Shown here piece after piece: positions 7,725 through 16,350 of a stretch of 64,000 nucleotides of DNA. The stretch comes from Desulfobacteraceae bacterium. Its GTDB lineage: Bacteria > Desulfobacterota > Desulfobacteria > Desulfobacterales > Desulfobacteraceae. Location of the stretch: NCBI GenBank assembly GCA_016744295.1, contig JADGEQ010000013.1, forward strand, positions 1 through 64,000, in the 5' to 3' direction. The translations under genes were made by a program, and so were the position numbers. The notes under the pieces were generated by a model. It saw only the letters and a program-made list of their open reading frames with translations, did no database searches and was not told where the DNA came from. Positions within the stretch are counted from its first letter, which is position 1. The number at the start of each line of letters is the position of its first letter.

Positions 7725-8426
7725 ATGCAACCAAGAAGAGAACGGTTAAGACAAATGGCGTTTGATGAGATCAAAGCATTGTCTTGGGAAATCATAGCAA
7801 AACAAGGTATTGATGATCTCACCGTCAATGGAATTGCCAAAAGGATGGGAATGACGCCTCCGGCATTTTACCGGTATTATAAAAGTCGTGATGCGTTGAT
7901 ACGGTCTTTGGTTCTTGATGCCTATTATTCTTTTAGGCGAGCATTGGAGATTGCCAGGGATAGCGTGCCTGAAGAAGAAACAGCCAGCCGGCTTTATACG
8001 GTTTTTATGGCTTACCGGGAATGGGCTGTCAACAATTCAAATATGTTTGGCCTGTTTGCTGGCAGAAAAGTATACGGTTTTGATAGGCAGGATACCCAGG
8101 TGATATCAGAATCTGAAAAAGTTTACAAAATATTTACTGATTTATACGAGATTGCCTGGAAGAGGGGGGTGCTCAGAAAGCCTGCAATGAAATTAAAAAT
8201 GCCCGGACCCTATCTTGAACATTTCCAAAACAGTTTAACCCATAATTTTAAGGATGTTCCTCTGGAAATCATCAATCTGATTCTGAATTCCGCCTGTCTC
8301 GTACATGGTATGATCTCCATGGAATTGTCCGGTCGCCTTGATGCCATGGTGGGGGAACCGGGACTGTTTTATCAATTCCAAATTCTGGATATGCTTAACC
8401 GGTTTGGCATGGAATACCAGCCTTAA
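7725..8426 (+). CDS. TetR/AcrR-family transcriptional regulator
   Basis: 233 residues. The N-terminal helix-turn-helix (residues about 12-60) reads DDLTVNGIAKRMGMTPPAFY followed by RYYKSRDALIRSLV, a canonical TetR DNA-binding domain. The C-terminal part (EWAVNNSNMFGLFAG and later) matches the WHG-type ligand-binding domain. The 33-bp palindrome immediately upstream is its likely operator. It is followed in the same direction, after 75 bases, by the M24 peptidase homologue and symporter, which are the likely regulated genes. Confidence 0.92.
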   Translation: MQPRRERLRQMAFDEIKALSWEIIAKQGIDDLTVNGIAKRMGMTPPAFYRYYKSRDALIRSLVLDAYYSFRRALEIARDSVPEEETASRLYTVFMAYREWAVNNSNMFGLFAGRKVYGFDRQDTQVISESEKVYKIFTDLYEIAWKRGVLRKPAMKLKMPGPYLEHFQNSLTHNFKDVPLEIINLILNSACLVHGMISMELSGRLDAMVGEPGLFYQFQILDMLNRFGMEYQP

Positions 8427-8501
8427 AAAGTTGCCCGGATTCAATGTGATATTAAATTTTAAGGATTACTGAAACAGATTAATGAAACAAGGAGATAAAA
8501 T

Positions 8502-9734
8502 ATGTTAGATCAAATCATCCCCTTTGCAGGGGCTCCCTCAAAAAATGAGATTTCCCAAAGAATTACAAATGTCCAATCCGGAATGGCGGACCAGGGGTTG
8601 GATTTTTATCTGTGTGTTAATCCTGATAATATTTTCTACCTGACAAATTTTGCCAATTTTGTTCATGAAAGACCCTTTATTTTATTGGTTCCTTCAAAGG
8701 GCAAACCGGTTTTTCTAATGCCAAAACTGGAAGAGCCCCACGTTCGCTCACGATCCGTTGGCGAACTTGAGTACCTGCATTATTTTGAATTTCCGGCACC
8801 CACGGGCCAGCAATGGTCAGATAGACTGACAACTGTATTGCTGGCGGAACACAAAGTTGGAATTGAAACTTTTTGCCCCATGGCCATCGCCCGGGAAGTG
8901 CCAGGTTCCATTGAGGCAACGGATATCGTGGATGAGGTCAGGATGATTAAATCAGAATATGAAATCGGGCGCATTGCTTACACCTGTAACCTGCTCAGTA
9001 AAGGGCACGCACAACTGTTGACCGGTGCAAGGCCGGGAAGAATGATTGTTGAACTTCATTCCCAGGCCACCAGCACCATGACCAAACGAATGCTCATGGA
9101 CAACCCCAACAGCAATTTATTAAATAGTAAATTTGCCGCCATTGCCCAGCCACCTGAAATATCCCATGACCCGCATAATTTTACAGATGTTTTTATGAAA
9201 TTTGCCCAGGGCGGACCCCATGTTTCCATTGTTAGTGGACTGGCCAATGGTTATGGCGGTGAAGTTGAAAGAACCTTTTTTATGAACACGGTTCCTGAAA
9301 AAGCCAGGGCTCCTTTCAATGATATGCTGGAGGGCCGAGCCCTTGCCTATGAATTGACCGTACCAGGAAATTCCATGTCCGAGGTAGATCGAAAAGTGAA
9401 TGATTTTTTTAAATCAAAAGGATACGGACCCAATCTTTTGCACAGAACCGGGCACAGTTTTGGCGTTACCAATCATGAGGCACCATTTCTTGCCGAAGGC
9501 TATGAACACGAGATTAAACCGGGAATGGTTTTCAGCATTGAACCCGGCTTTTATATCCAGGGAGTCGGCGGTTTTCGTTTTTCAGACACCGTTTTGATCA
9601 CCGAGAAAGGAAACAAGAAACTGACAGATGCGCCTGAATCCCTTGAAGAGCTGACAGTGGACGGAAAACCTTCATTTGTTGATTCGGCCAAATCCCTTAT
9701 GATGAAAGTGCTTACCAAAGGTTCAAAAAATTAA
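8502..9734 (+). CDS. M24-family (creatinase/aminopeptidase P fold) protein with altered metal ligands
   Basis: 410 residues: N-terminal creatinase-like domain (about 15-150) and C-terminal pita-bread domain. The conserved histidine (HRTGHSFG, H318) and first glutamate (SIEPGF, E347) of the dinuclear site are present. The other ligands differ from the standard Asp-Asp-His-Glu-Glu set: the first Asp position is in IVSGLANGYGG with no Asp, the second is Glu254 (GGEVERTFF), and the last Glu is Ser361 (GGFRFSDTV). It may use another metal arrangement or, like creatinase, none. ACAAGGAGATAAAAT precedes the ATG. Coupling to a symporter suggests an imported small amide or dipeptide-like substrate. 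Confidence 0.85.
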   Translation: MLDQIIPFAGAPSKNEISQRITNVQSGMADQGLDFYLCVNPDNIFYLTNFANFVHERPFILLVPSKGKPVFLMPKLEEPHVRSRSVGELEYLHYFEFPAPTGQQWSDRLTTVLLAEHKVGIETFCPMAIAREVPGSIEATDIVDEVRMIKSEYEIGRIAYTCNLLSKGHAQLLTGARPGRMIVELHSQATSTMTKRMLMDNPNSNLLNSKFAAIAQPPEISHDPHNFTDVFMKFAQGGPHVSIVSGLANGYGGEVERTFFMNTVPEKARAPFNDMLEGRALAYELTVPGNSMSEVDRKVNDFFKSKGYGPNLLHRTGHSFGVTNHEAPFLAEGYEHEIKPGMVFSIEPGFYIQGVGGFRFSDTVLITEKGNKKLTDAPESLEELTVDGKPSFVDSAKSLMMKVLTKGSKN

Positions 9735-9754
9735 TACACAAGAATGAAGAACTT

Positions 9755-9791
9755 GGGGTTGCAGTACAATATAGGGGTTGCAGTACAATAT
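9755..9791 (+). repeat. Tandem 18-base direct repeat
   Basis: GGGGTTGCAGTACAATAT occurs at 9755-9772 and again at 9774-9791, separated by one A (period 19). It fills the short gap between the M24 and symporter genes. It may be a recent slippage duplication or a regulator site; it has no hairpin. Confidence 0.85.
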
Positions 9792-9821
9792 CCATAACGC
9801 CACAAAAAATGTGAGGATACG

Positions 9822-11225
9822 ATGACGCTGACACACAATTCAAGTCTTATATGGTTCGTGCTCTTTTATGGGGTAGTAATGCTAATATTGGGAATCTGGT
9901 TTTCCAGGCGGATTAAAAACAGCGATGACTTTGTTCTGGCGGGAAAATCTCTGGGGCCTGTGGTCCTGGCAGGCACACTGCTGGCAACTTTTGTGGGCAG
10001 CGGGTCCGTCACCGGCGGGCCCAATTCAATCGGGTATATGCACGGTTTTTTGCCGGCAATTATTATTTCCATGCCGGTTGGTATTATTGCTCTGGGGGTA
10101 TTGTACATGATTGCCCCCCGAATAAGGGCATTTGGTAAATATACCATATCCCAGGTTCTGGAAGAAAAATACGGCCAGGGGGCAAAATTATTGTCAGCTG
10201 TCATCATTATTCTGGCCTATATCGGCATCGTATCCTATCAGTTTAAGGGAATGGCTTTTGTCCTAAATGTTGCCACAGGCCTGCCCGTGGAAATAGGGAC
10301 TGCTATCTCTGCTGTCATCATCATATTCCTAGCTGTCATAGGTGGAATGATGGCCATTGCACCCACAGATGCGTTGAGTGCCTTTTTAATGATAACCGGT
10401 TTACTGGTGGCCATTCCATCTGTTCTCATCGCCGGTAACGGGTGGACCCATATTGTTTCAGCGCTTCCTCCTGAAAATCTTACCCTCACAGGGTCTTTGT
10501 CAGTGTTTGAAATCATCGGGTATATGCTGCCCTTTGTTTTTCTGATGCTGGGGGATCAAAATATTTACCAGAGACTGGCTTCTTCCAAGGGGGAAAAATC
10601 CAGTAAGTCAGGACTTTTGATCTGGTTTGTCGGCATGCTTCTGGTCTATCCTGCAATCCCCTTTATCTCCATGGTGGCAAAGTCAATATTCCCTGATATC
10701 GCCCCGGGTATGGCCCTGATATCCATGACAACCGTTATGCCTGTCTTTTTTGGCGGAATCATGCTGGCTGCCATTGTTGCCGTTATTGTGACCACGGGAA
10801 ATTCTTATCTTCTGTCCGCTTCCACCTCCCTGACCTATGATGTTTACCTGCGTTATTTTCGTCCGGATGCCGGGTCAAGGGAACTCTTGCTGGTGACCAA
10901 ATTTGCAATTCCGTTACTGGGGATACTCGCCTTTGTGCTATTGCAATTTTTCCCAACAATTTTAAGGCTTCAGATGACCTCCTACCTGGTATATGGTGCC
11001 GGCATCACCCCTGCAGTTCTCGGGGTGTTCATCTGGCCGCGGGTTAACAAATATGGCGGTATTTCTTCAATGATCGTTGGGGTTGTCGCAACCCTTGTTT
11101 TTTATAAACCGTTTGGTACTTCCGGGGCAGCATTGGCAATACCGCTGGCTGTGATAACCCTTGTTATTGTTACTTTGCTTACATCAAAGCGTACAAGTTG
11201 CGACATCCAAGACGCAAAGGTGTAA
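9822..11225 (+). CDS. Sodium:solute symporter (SSS/SLC5 family)
   Basis: 467 residues with about 13 membrane helices. The first helices contain the family landmarks RRIKNSDDFVLAGKSLG and FVGSGSVTGGPNSIGYMHG (sodium/substrate region), and later GDQNIYQRLASSKGEK, a conserved SSS loop. It should import a small polar solute with sodium. GTGAGGATACG precedes the ATG. It follows the M24 homologue by 87 bases, implying that the pair imports and processes one compound under the TetR regulator. Confidence 0.9.
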   Translation: MTLTHNSSLIWFVLFYGVVMLILGIWFSRRIKNSDDFVLAGKSLGPVVLAGTLLATFVGSGSVTGGPNSIGYMHGFLPAIIISMPVGIIALGVLYMIAPRIRAFGKYTISQVLEEKYGQGAKLLSAVIIILAYIGIVSYQFKGMAFVLNVATGLPVEIGTAISAVIIIFLAVIGGMMAIAPTDALSAFLMITGLLVAIPSVLIAGNGWTHIVSALPPENLTLTGSLSVFEIIGYMLPFVFLMLGDQNIYQRLASSKGEKSSKSGLLIWFVGMLLVYPAIPFISMVAKSIFPDIAPGMALISMTTVMPVFFGGIMLAAIVAVIVTTGNSYLLSASTSLTYDVYLRYFRPDAGSRELLLVTKFAIPLLGILAFVLLQFFPTILRLQMTSYLVYGAGITPAVLGVFIWPRVNKYGGISSMIVGVVATLVFYKPFGTSGAALAIPLAVITLVIVTLLTSKRTSCDIQDAKV

Positions 11226-11236
11226 GGGAGATATCG

Positions 11237-11434
11237 CTGTCAGAAACAGCTATAAAAAATATGGGCAAGGCTCACTCGGATCTTTTAAGCTGTGGCGCAG
11301 CTTTTCTTATGCTCAAAGACTCAAAAGTCTCTTACACAATCCAAGGGGAAATCCCTCTGTACAACCGGATAGAGGGATGGCGGAGGACAATTGATGAAGC
11401 CGGGAAAAAATGCAAAATAAGTGTTCAGGGTTGA
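11237..11434 (+). CDS. Small hypothetical protein, start uncertain
   Basis: The frame ending at 11434 encodes about 57-65 residues (for example CGAAFLMLKDSKVSYTIQGE and EAGKKCKISVQG). GGGAG at 11226-11230 is spaced for a non-standard CTG at 11237; the first ATG of the frame inside this stretch is 11261, which has no ribosome site. The amino-acid make-up is ordinary for a small soluble protein, but no family is recognised. It could be a co-transcribed small protein behind the symporter or the tail of a lost gene. Confidence 0.35.
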   Translation: MSETAIKNMGKAHSDLLSCGAAFLMLKDSKVSYTIQGEIPLYNRIEGWRRTIDEAGKKCKISVQG

Positions 11435-11439
11435 AGCGG

Positions 11440-12504
11440 CTATCTTTTTCTTTTTATCTGTATTAACTGGGGTCCGAAAATCTGGCCGTCCATAAAAATA
11501 TAGCCGGCATATCGACCGGGATCAACCTCGTCCGCTGGCAATTTTTCTTCTATGGTGAAAAATCCCTTGGCATTCTTGCCAACTTTCAAAGGATCCCCGT
11601 AAACAGGTATCCCCCAGTTAAACTGGATGGGGGCTTTCTTATTTAACCCGATCAGGGCCAGTGTCACAGGGATTACGGCAGACACATTCTCTCTTTTATC
11701 TTGCCGGGGCGTCTGATGGGTAATTTTTTTATCCGGCAGATGAAAGGCTTTAATTCTGGTTGAGAGAGAACCAACCGTGCTTAATACCAGTGTTTTGTCA
11801 TCTATATGAACATCAAGCTTGAATGACAGACCGGCCATTGGGACAGGCGGTGTTTTTTCTGACGGCAAAAATATGGAAATCAGTGTATGCGTACCAGTAT
11901 CGAGTATGGGACTGACTTGAATCGCAGAGGATAGCTCATGATCTTTATCCCCTTTAAGTTCCACGATCACGGTATTGGAAGGCCAGTCAAAATGGATGAC
12001 GCCAAAAGAGAAGATACCTGAGTTTAATTCCATGTCCATTAAATCGACGGGATCAAGCGTCGTCAACTGAGCTGCGGCCATTGCAAGGCCCTCGGGTTTG
12101 CGGTCCTTTTCTTTGTCTGGGGAAAAAGTTTTTCCTTTGCCGTTAAAGGCCTGGCAAAATTGTATGCTGCCGTTAATAAGATTGGTGGCAACAAGAATAC
12201 AATTTCTTTTCAACGGAATATCCCAGTCTCTTTCCCCGCTGGTCCGAATGGCCATGACGAGAGGTATCCTGTCATGTTTTTTGATCTTGATACTGCCGGG
12301 TGCGTTCACAGCCACACCCCAAAAATCCATATCCAGAAGTGCTGATTCTCTTGAAGATTTGATCGGCTGGGTTAAGTTAAAAAATGTCTTGTCATTAAAT
12401 TTTAAAATTTGGGCTGCTATTTTGCCTGGATCGGCCATGCCAGGCCTGGCCCATATCAGAAGGCAGAAGAGAATTCTTATGAGGATTGAAATGTTTTTTT
12501 TCAC
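11440..12504 (-). CDS. Secreted paralogue of the 13.5-kb unknown protein; possible immunity protein
   Basis: A GTG at 12504 gives 354 residues beginning with a signal peptide (VKKNISILIRILFCLLIWA ending GMA), so the protein is periplasmic or outer. ATG starts further up (12585, 12576) would overlap the preceding gene and bury the signal. The mature part is clearly paralogous to the upstream 332-residue protein: shared blocks include GERDWDIPLKRNCILVATNL versus GDRDWDIPLKDNCILVGTNL, and the C-terminal FMDGQIFGPQLIQI versus VMDGKIFGPKALQI. The family is not recognised. Its position after a secreted-protease-like gene suggests immunity or accessory function (inference). Confidence 0.7.
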   Translation of the reverse strand: MKKNISILIRILFCLLIWARPGMADPGKIAAQILKFNDKTFFNLTQPIKSSRESALLDMDFWGVAVNAPGSIKIKKHDRIPLVMAIRTSGERDWDIPLKRNCILVATNLINGSIQFCQAFNGKGKTFSPDKEKDRKPEGLAMAAAQLTTLDPVDLMDMELNSGIFSFGVIHFDWPSNTVIVELKGDKDHELSSAIQVSPILDTGTHTLISIFLPSEKTPPVPMAGLSFKLDVHIDDKTLVLSTVGSLSTRIKAFHLPDKKITHQTPRQDKRENVSAVIPVTLALIGLNKKAPIQFNWGIPVYGDPLKVGKNAKGFFTIEEKLPADEVDPGRYAGYIFMDGQIFGPQLIQIKRKR

Positions 12505-12535
12505 AGGTAAAATCTGATTTTTATTGGTCTGTCTT

Positions 12536-13534
12536 TTAATTAATTTGAAGTGCTTTCGGCCCGAAAATCTTTCCATCCATGACAATGTAAATCATGTATT
12601 TTCCAGGAGCAAGCGCATCATCCTCTGCCAGGGCATTAATGGAAAAAAAACCCAAGGCTTTCATGCCTGGGGCAAGGGGGGCACCGTAAACGGGTACAGC
12701 CCAGTCATACTGGAGTGGCTCTTCCCAGTTAAGCCCCAGTATCGCCAGTGTTATGGGGATCACTGCTGCAATATTTTCCTGGCTACCGTCGGTATATTGA
12801 TGAACTCTTTTCTCGACAGGAAGATGAAAATCGCGAGTCGGCAGCACAAAGGAACCAAAAAAGTTCAATATCTGTTTTTGGTTTTCTATTTTAAGTTCTC
12901 CGCTAAATTTCAGTCCTTCTTCCGGCGGTTGCGGTGTCTGTTCAGTCGGCAGAAAACAGGGTAGAACTCCCTTTCCGTCTGGGTTGGGCTCAGGACTAAC
13001 AGGCCTGGCAGAAGAGGGAACAATGTTTTCATTTCCTTTGAGAGTTACTTCCACACTATTGGAAGCCCAGTCATAGTAAATCACACCCAGAGCCCAAATA
13101 CCAGGATCCCATTCCATGGAAAGACAATCTTTTGGATCCAGCTCCATGAGCTGGGCGGCCTCCATGGCCAGTCCTTCCGGTTTTGGCTCTTTGGGCGTTT
13201 TTTCTTTGATACCGCGGCTTTTCATTTCTTTCTCACTGACAAAGGCTTTGGCAAAGGTCACCGTGCCATCCACTAGATTTGTGCCCACCAGGATGCAATT
13301 GTCTTTTAACGGAATATCCCAGTCCCTGTCACCGCTGAACTGGACCGCCATAATAAGGGGCAGCAAGTCCCTGGTGTCGATATTGATAATGGGGGGGGCA
13401 TTGACTGCCAGGCCAAAATACTCCAGGTCCAGCAGCAGTTCTTCTTTCGGACCCATAATTGAATTGTCGGCATTGAAAAATTCTTCTTCATCAAAGTTCA
13501 AGATATTTGCAACAATGTCGTTTGTAGTGACCAT
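12536..13534 (-). CDS. Cytoplasmic paralogue of the unknown family
   Basis: 332 residues, no signal peptide, with AAGGATGAAAT before the ATG. Recognisable blocks are LLDLEYFGLAVNAPP, DWDIPLKDNCILVGTNLVDG, EGLAMEAAQLMELDP and the C-terminal YIVMDGKIFGPKALQIN. The same blocks in the same order occur in the downstream gene, so the pair arose by duplication, one copy gaining a signal peptide. Composition suggests a beta-rich fold. It lies 46 bases after the zincin gene in the same direction. Function unknown. Confidence 0.75.
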   Translation of the reverse strand: MVTTNDIVANILNFDEEEFFNADNSIMGPKEELLLDLEYFGLAVNAPPIINIDTRDLLPLIMAVQFSGDRDWDIPLKDNCILVGTNLVDGTVTFAKAFVSEKEMKSRGIKEKTPKEPKPEGLAMEAAQLMELDPKDCLSMEWDPGIWALGVIYYDWASNSVEVTLKGNENIVPSSARPVSPEPNPDGKGVLPCFLPTEQTPQPPEEGLKFSGELKIENQKQILNFFGSFVLPTRDFHLPVEKRVHQYTDGSQENIAAVIPITLAILGLNWEEPLQYDWAVPVYGAPLAPGMKALGFFSINALAEDDALAPGKYMIYIVMDGKIFGPKALQIN

Positions 13535-13580
13535 ATTTCATCCTTGTTATTTCTTGATTTTGTCATTCCTGTCCGAACCA

Positions 13581-15551
13581 TTAAATCTTTGACATATCCT
13601 GCAACTGCAGATAGGGTTTGCAGGTTTTGCAGAACTTATCCTTGCATTTGCTACTGAATGAATGGAACATCATGCAAGTTCCATTGTAAGGCGCAGGCTC
13701 TTTCTGCCGACTCGAATTCCAGTTAACCGGAGAGTAATCCGTCATTTTCTGTTCCACAACATGCCCCACTTCCGCGGTAAAGGAACGGGTGAATTTCAGG
13801 TGGGTTCCATCCACTACTTTTTTTATCTTTTTCGTAATCCCGTTCACTTTGACTTTGTGATTTTTATGGAATCCCTTGCTGCTTGATACCTCATGGGTTT
13901 TTGTTGCCTTTGATTTCTTCTTGGTGATAGTGGTGCTTGCATCTTCACTTAGCTCTTTGCCTTTTTTATTATCCAGGGACTTCATGCCATCGCGGCAATG
14001 GGGGCCCTGTCCGCCATGGCCAACGTATTGCAAGGGGTGGGGCTTCATGGAATCCGGCTCCTTGCGGGGCCGTGGTGTCTGCTTCCACATATGACCAAGC
14101 TCGTGGGCCACGGTATTGTTAAAATCCTGTTTGTTTCCCTGGGTTGGCTTGGCGTTGTCCTCATTTGGCCGGTAGACGCAAAGGATCTGGCCCTTGCCAA
14201 AGCTTTCCCCAAGAAAACTTTCTGCGGTCTCTACCTTGAGTTTGATATATATCGGATGGGCATCTGAGGGAACAGGGACTTTACCGGTTGCCCCTTTTGA
14301 GAGGTCAACTTTAACCCTAAGTGTACTGGACCGACCGCTGTATACGGTGATGCACTCGTCTTTGATTCTTCCACCTCTTCTCCATGGTCTATTCTTTTTG
14401 CTCCATTCTCCTTTTACAACCAGTTTGCGTCCGGGTCTTAGCGGGGGGTTGCACACGATGGAACCACCACTGCCTGATGTTAGGGTAATCTTCTGGCCAT
14501 TCTTTTTAAGTGTGAATTTTCCCAGGGCAGAGTGGGCAGGCCTACCGCGGGAATCTATTGCCGGATCACATTGATGTTCGCAGATGATCAGGTTGGCTTT
14601 CAGGGGGGTGGATTTGGGGTCATCCTTTTTGTAGAATTTGGTTTTTGTAAATTCTTTTTTGTTGTGTGCACCAATAACGGCAACGGTTGTACCCCCGCCT
14701 TTCTTTTTAACCTGATATTCTTTCATGAAGGTCAGTTCTTTTAATTTTTTAAGGCGGTCAGGTGAATCAAAATCACTTTCCTGGAATTCCTTTTTCGGCG
14801 TGTTTATCATTTCGGCAAAGACCTCTTCATAGGCTTCTTTTGCTTTTTCCGGCTCGGCAGCAGCAAACCCGCTGGCATAGGTCATCTGGTACCAGAACCT
14901 TTTCCAGACAACATAGTTTTTGGTTTTTTTTGCTTTTTTACTCTTGGAGGTTTTAACCGTATCGTGAAGCTGGGCACTGATATTATACTGGTCACCACCA
15001 TAGGCAGAGGTATAAAAAGTTACCGCGGGTGTCCATCCATTTGCATCCGTACCCACGCTGGTTATGGGTGGCCCACCCTTGCTGACCAGACCCGGTTTCT
15101 GGCTGCCGGTGAGACCGGGTTTTTTCCAGATTTTAGAGTCCGAATTCTCTCTGTTGTCTGCTTTTTTCTCATCATAGCTGAATTTAATCAGTACGCCGCT
15201 GAGTTTTTCCTTTTTGCTGTCTTCTCTCTTAATTCTTGCTTTAAAGGTTATTTTTCTGCCGTATTCAGGATGCCGTTTGGCCTTTTCCTCAACATCTTTT
15301 CCAAGATTGATATACTGTTTGAAGTTTCCTTTGTCATCCTTGTCCTTACGTTCCACATCCTTTTTTATCACCGATTTATCTGTCAGGTCATCAGTGGGCC
15401 CTTTAACCCAATGCGCTTCATCCCGTGTGACCACCTCCACGAAATCAACCAGCTCATATTTGATTTCAGGACATTTTTGCTTCCCGGATTTTACAGCGCC
15501 ACCTTTTGTTTTACTGGGTTTTTTGGACTTTTTCGTAACGGACAGAGACAT
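13581..15551 (-). CDS. Large zincin metalloprotease, probable secreted effector
   Basis: 656 residues, strongly lysine-rich and without a signal peptide. VAHELGHMW (His483, Glu484, His487) is the HExxH zinc motif; GHGGQGPHC (511-519) further on can supply another ligand, and the C-terminus ends in a cysteine cluster (GTCMMFH, FCKTC). The first 450 residues are beta-rich (for example ISAQLHDTVK, LRVKVDLSKG) and may be a delivery or binding region. The neighbours - a DUF4123-like remnant and a duplicated helper upstream, two paralogous proteins downstream - match the usual order of a type VI-secretion cargo module, so a toxin role is inferred. No secretion genes are in the window. Confidence 0.72.
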   Translation of the reverse strand: MSLSVTKKSKKPSKTKGGAVKSGKQKCPEIKYELVDFVEVVTRDEAHWVKGPTDDLTDKSVIKKDVERKDKDDKGNFKQYINLGKDVEEKAKRHPEYGRKITFKARIKREDSKKEKLSGVLIKFSYDEKKADNRENSDSKIWKKPGLTGSQKPGLVSKGGPPITSVGTDANGWTPAVTFYTSAYGGDQYNISAQLHDTVKTSKSKKAKKTKNYVVWKRFWYQMTYASGFAAAEPEKAKEAYEEVFAEMINTPKKEFQESDFDSPDRLKKLKELTFMKEYQVKKKGGGTTVAVIGAHNKKEFTKTKFYKKDDPKSTPLKANLIICEHQCDPAIDSRGRPAHSALGKFTLKKNGQKITLTSGSGGSIVCNPPLRPGRKLVVKGEWSKKNRPWRRGGRIKDECITVYSGRSSTLRVKVDLSKGATGKVPVPSDAHPIYIKLKVETAESFLGESFGKGQILCVYRPNEDNAKPTQGNKQDFNNTVAHELGHMWKQTPRPRKEPDSMKPHPLQYVGHGGQGPHCRDGMKSLDNKKGKELSEDASTTITKKKSKATKTHEVSSSKGFHKNHKVKVNGITKKIKKVVDGTHLKFTRSFTAEVGHVVEQKMTDYSPVNWNSSRQKEPAPYNGTCMMFHSFSSKCKDKFCKTCKPYLQLQDMSKI

Positions 15552-15559
15552 GATCTTGA

Positions 15560-16330
15560 CTACCTCCTACCTGCTGCATTTTCTATGGCTTTTGAAATAT
15601 AGGTGATAAATTTTGAGTAAAGGGTTTCCATGGAGTTGAATGGATCTTCAACCTCTTCGTTTTTCAGAATTGATTCACACCAGGGATAAAGTGGATCCCT
15701 GGCAAATTTATGGCCCAAAAAGAACATGAGCCAACTAAAGCAGATGATCCCTGCGTCGCTGGTAATGGAATAATCCTGGGCCATTTTACTGCCTTGCTCA
15801 ATCAGCTTGCCCAGGGCGGGGTCGCCAAGAACCTGGCATTTTTGAGGGAAATTTAATCTCATACGGGATAAAATATTTGCCCTAGGGTTTATTTCAACCT
15901 TGCACAATTCTTTAAATTCCAGTTGGCTGGCCCGCTGCAAAGAACCTATCACATGTTCCTGGCCGGGGCCTGAAATTTTCTCAACAAAATCCATGGTGTG
16001 ATCAAAAAGGAGGTCCGCTCGCTCGGTCTGCTGGTCGATAGCCTCATCGGTTAAAATTTTTCCTGCCCAGGGATACTGGGGGTCCGTGTCAAAATAGCTG
16101 CCCAGCATAAACATCATTTCAATATAGAATTTGACCGGTCCCCGGTCAGTAAATCCATAGGTTTCAGCTTTTTTTATGCCCAGCTGGATGACTTTTCTGA
16201 CCCCGTCATTCTTAAGAACCCTACAGTGATCGGGGCTGAAACCCTCTAGATGATCGATCATAGTATTCTCAAAATTTCTCAGGGCAACCTGTTCAAATAT
16301 TTCCATTTGCTCTTCACGGATGATCAGCAT
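15560..16330 (-). CDS. Unknown helical protein with internal duplication
   Basis: 256 residues made of two similar halves: about 31-94 and 161-222. The repeated core reads MMFMLGSYFDTDPQYPWAGK in the first half and LMFFLGHKFARDPLYPWCES in the second, each preceded by a helix and a FSPDHCRVL/FPQKCQVLG strand. GGAGGAAAA before ATG 16330 supports this start. The TAA is eight bases before the zincin start, so the two are translationally linked. No signal or membrane segment. A chaperone or adaptor for the zincin is the most natural guess from position. Confidence 0.7.
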   Translation of the reverse strand: MLIIREEQMEIFEQVALRNFENTMIDHLEGFSPDHCRVLKNDGVRKVIQLGIKKAETYGFTDRGPVKFYIEMMFMLGSYFDTDPQYPWAGKILTDEAIDQQTERADLLFDHTMDFVEKISGPGQEHVIGSLQRASQLEFKELCKVEINPRANILSRMRLNFPQKCQVLGDPALGKLIEQGSKMAQDYSITSDAGIICFSWLMFFLGHKFARDPLYPWCESILKNEEVEDPFNSMETLYSKFITYISKAIENAAGRR

Positions 16331-16350
16331 TTTTCCTCCACACTTCGTGG

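Noticed and set aside
8502-9734. DddP-type DMSP lyase
   Set aside because: Family-specific Asp pattern and length do not match; an M24 label is safer.
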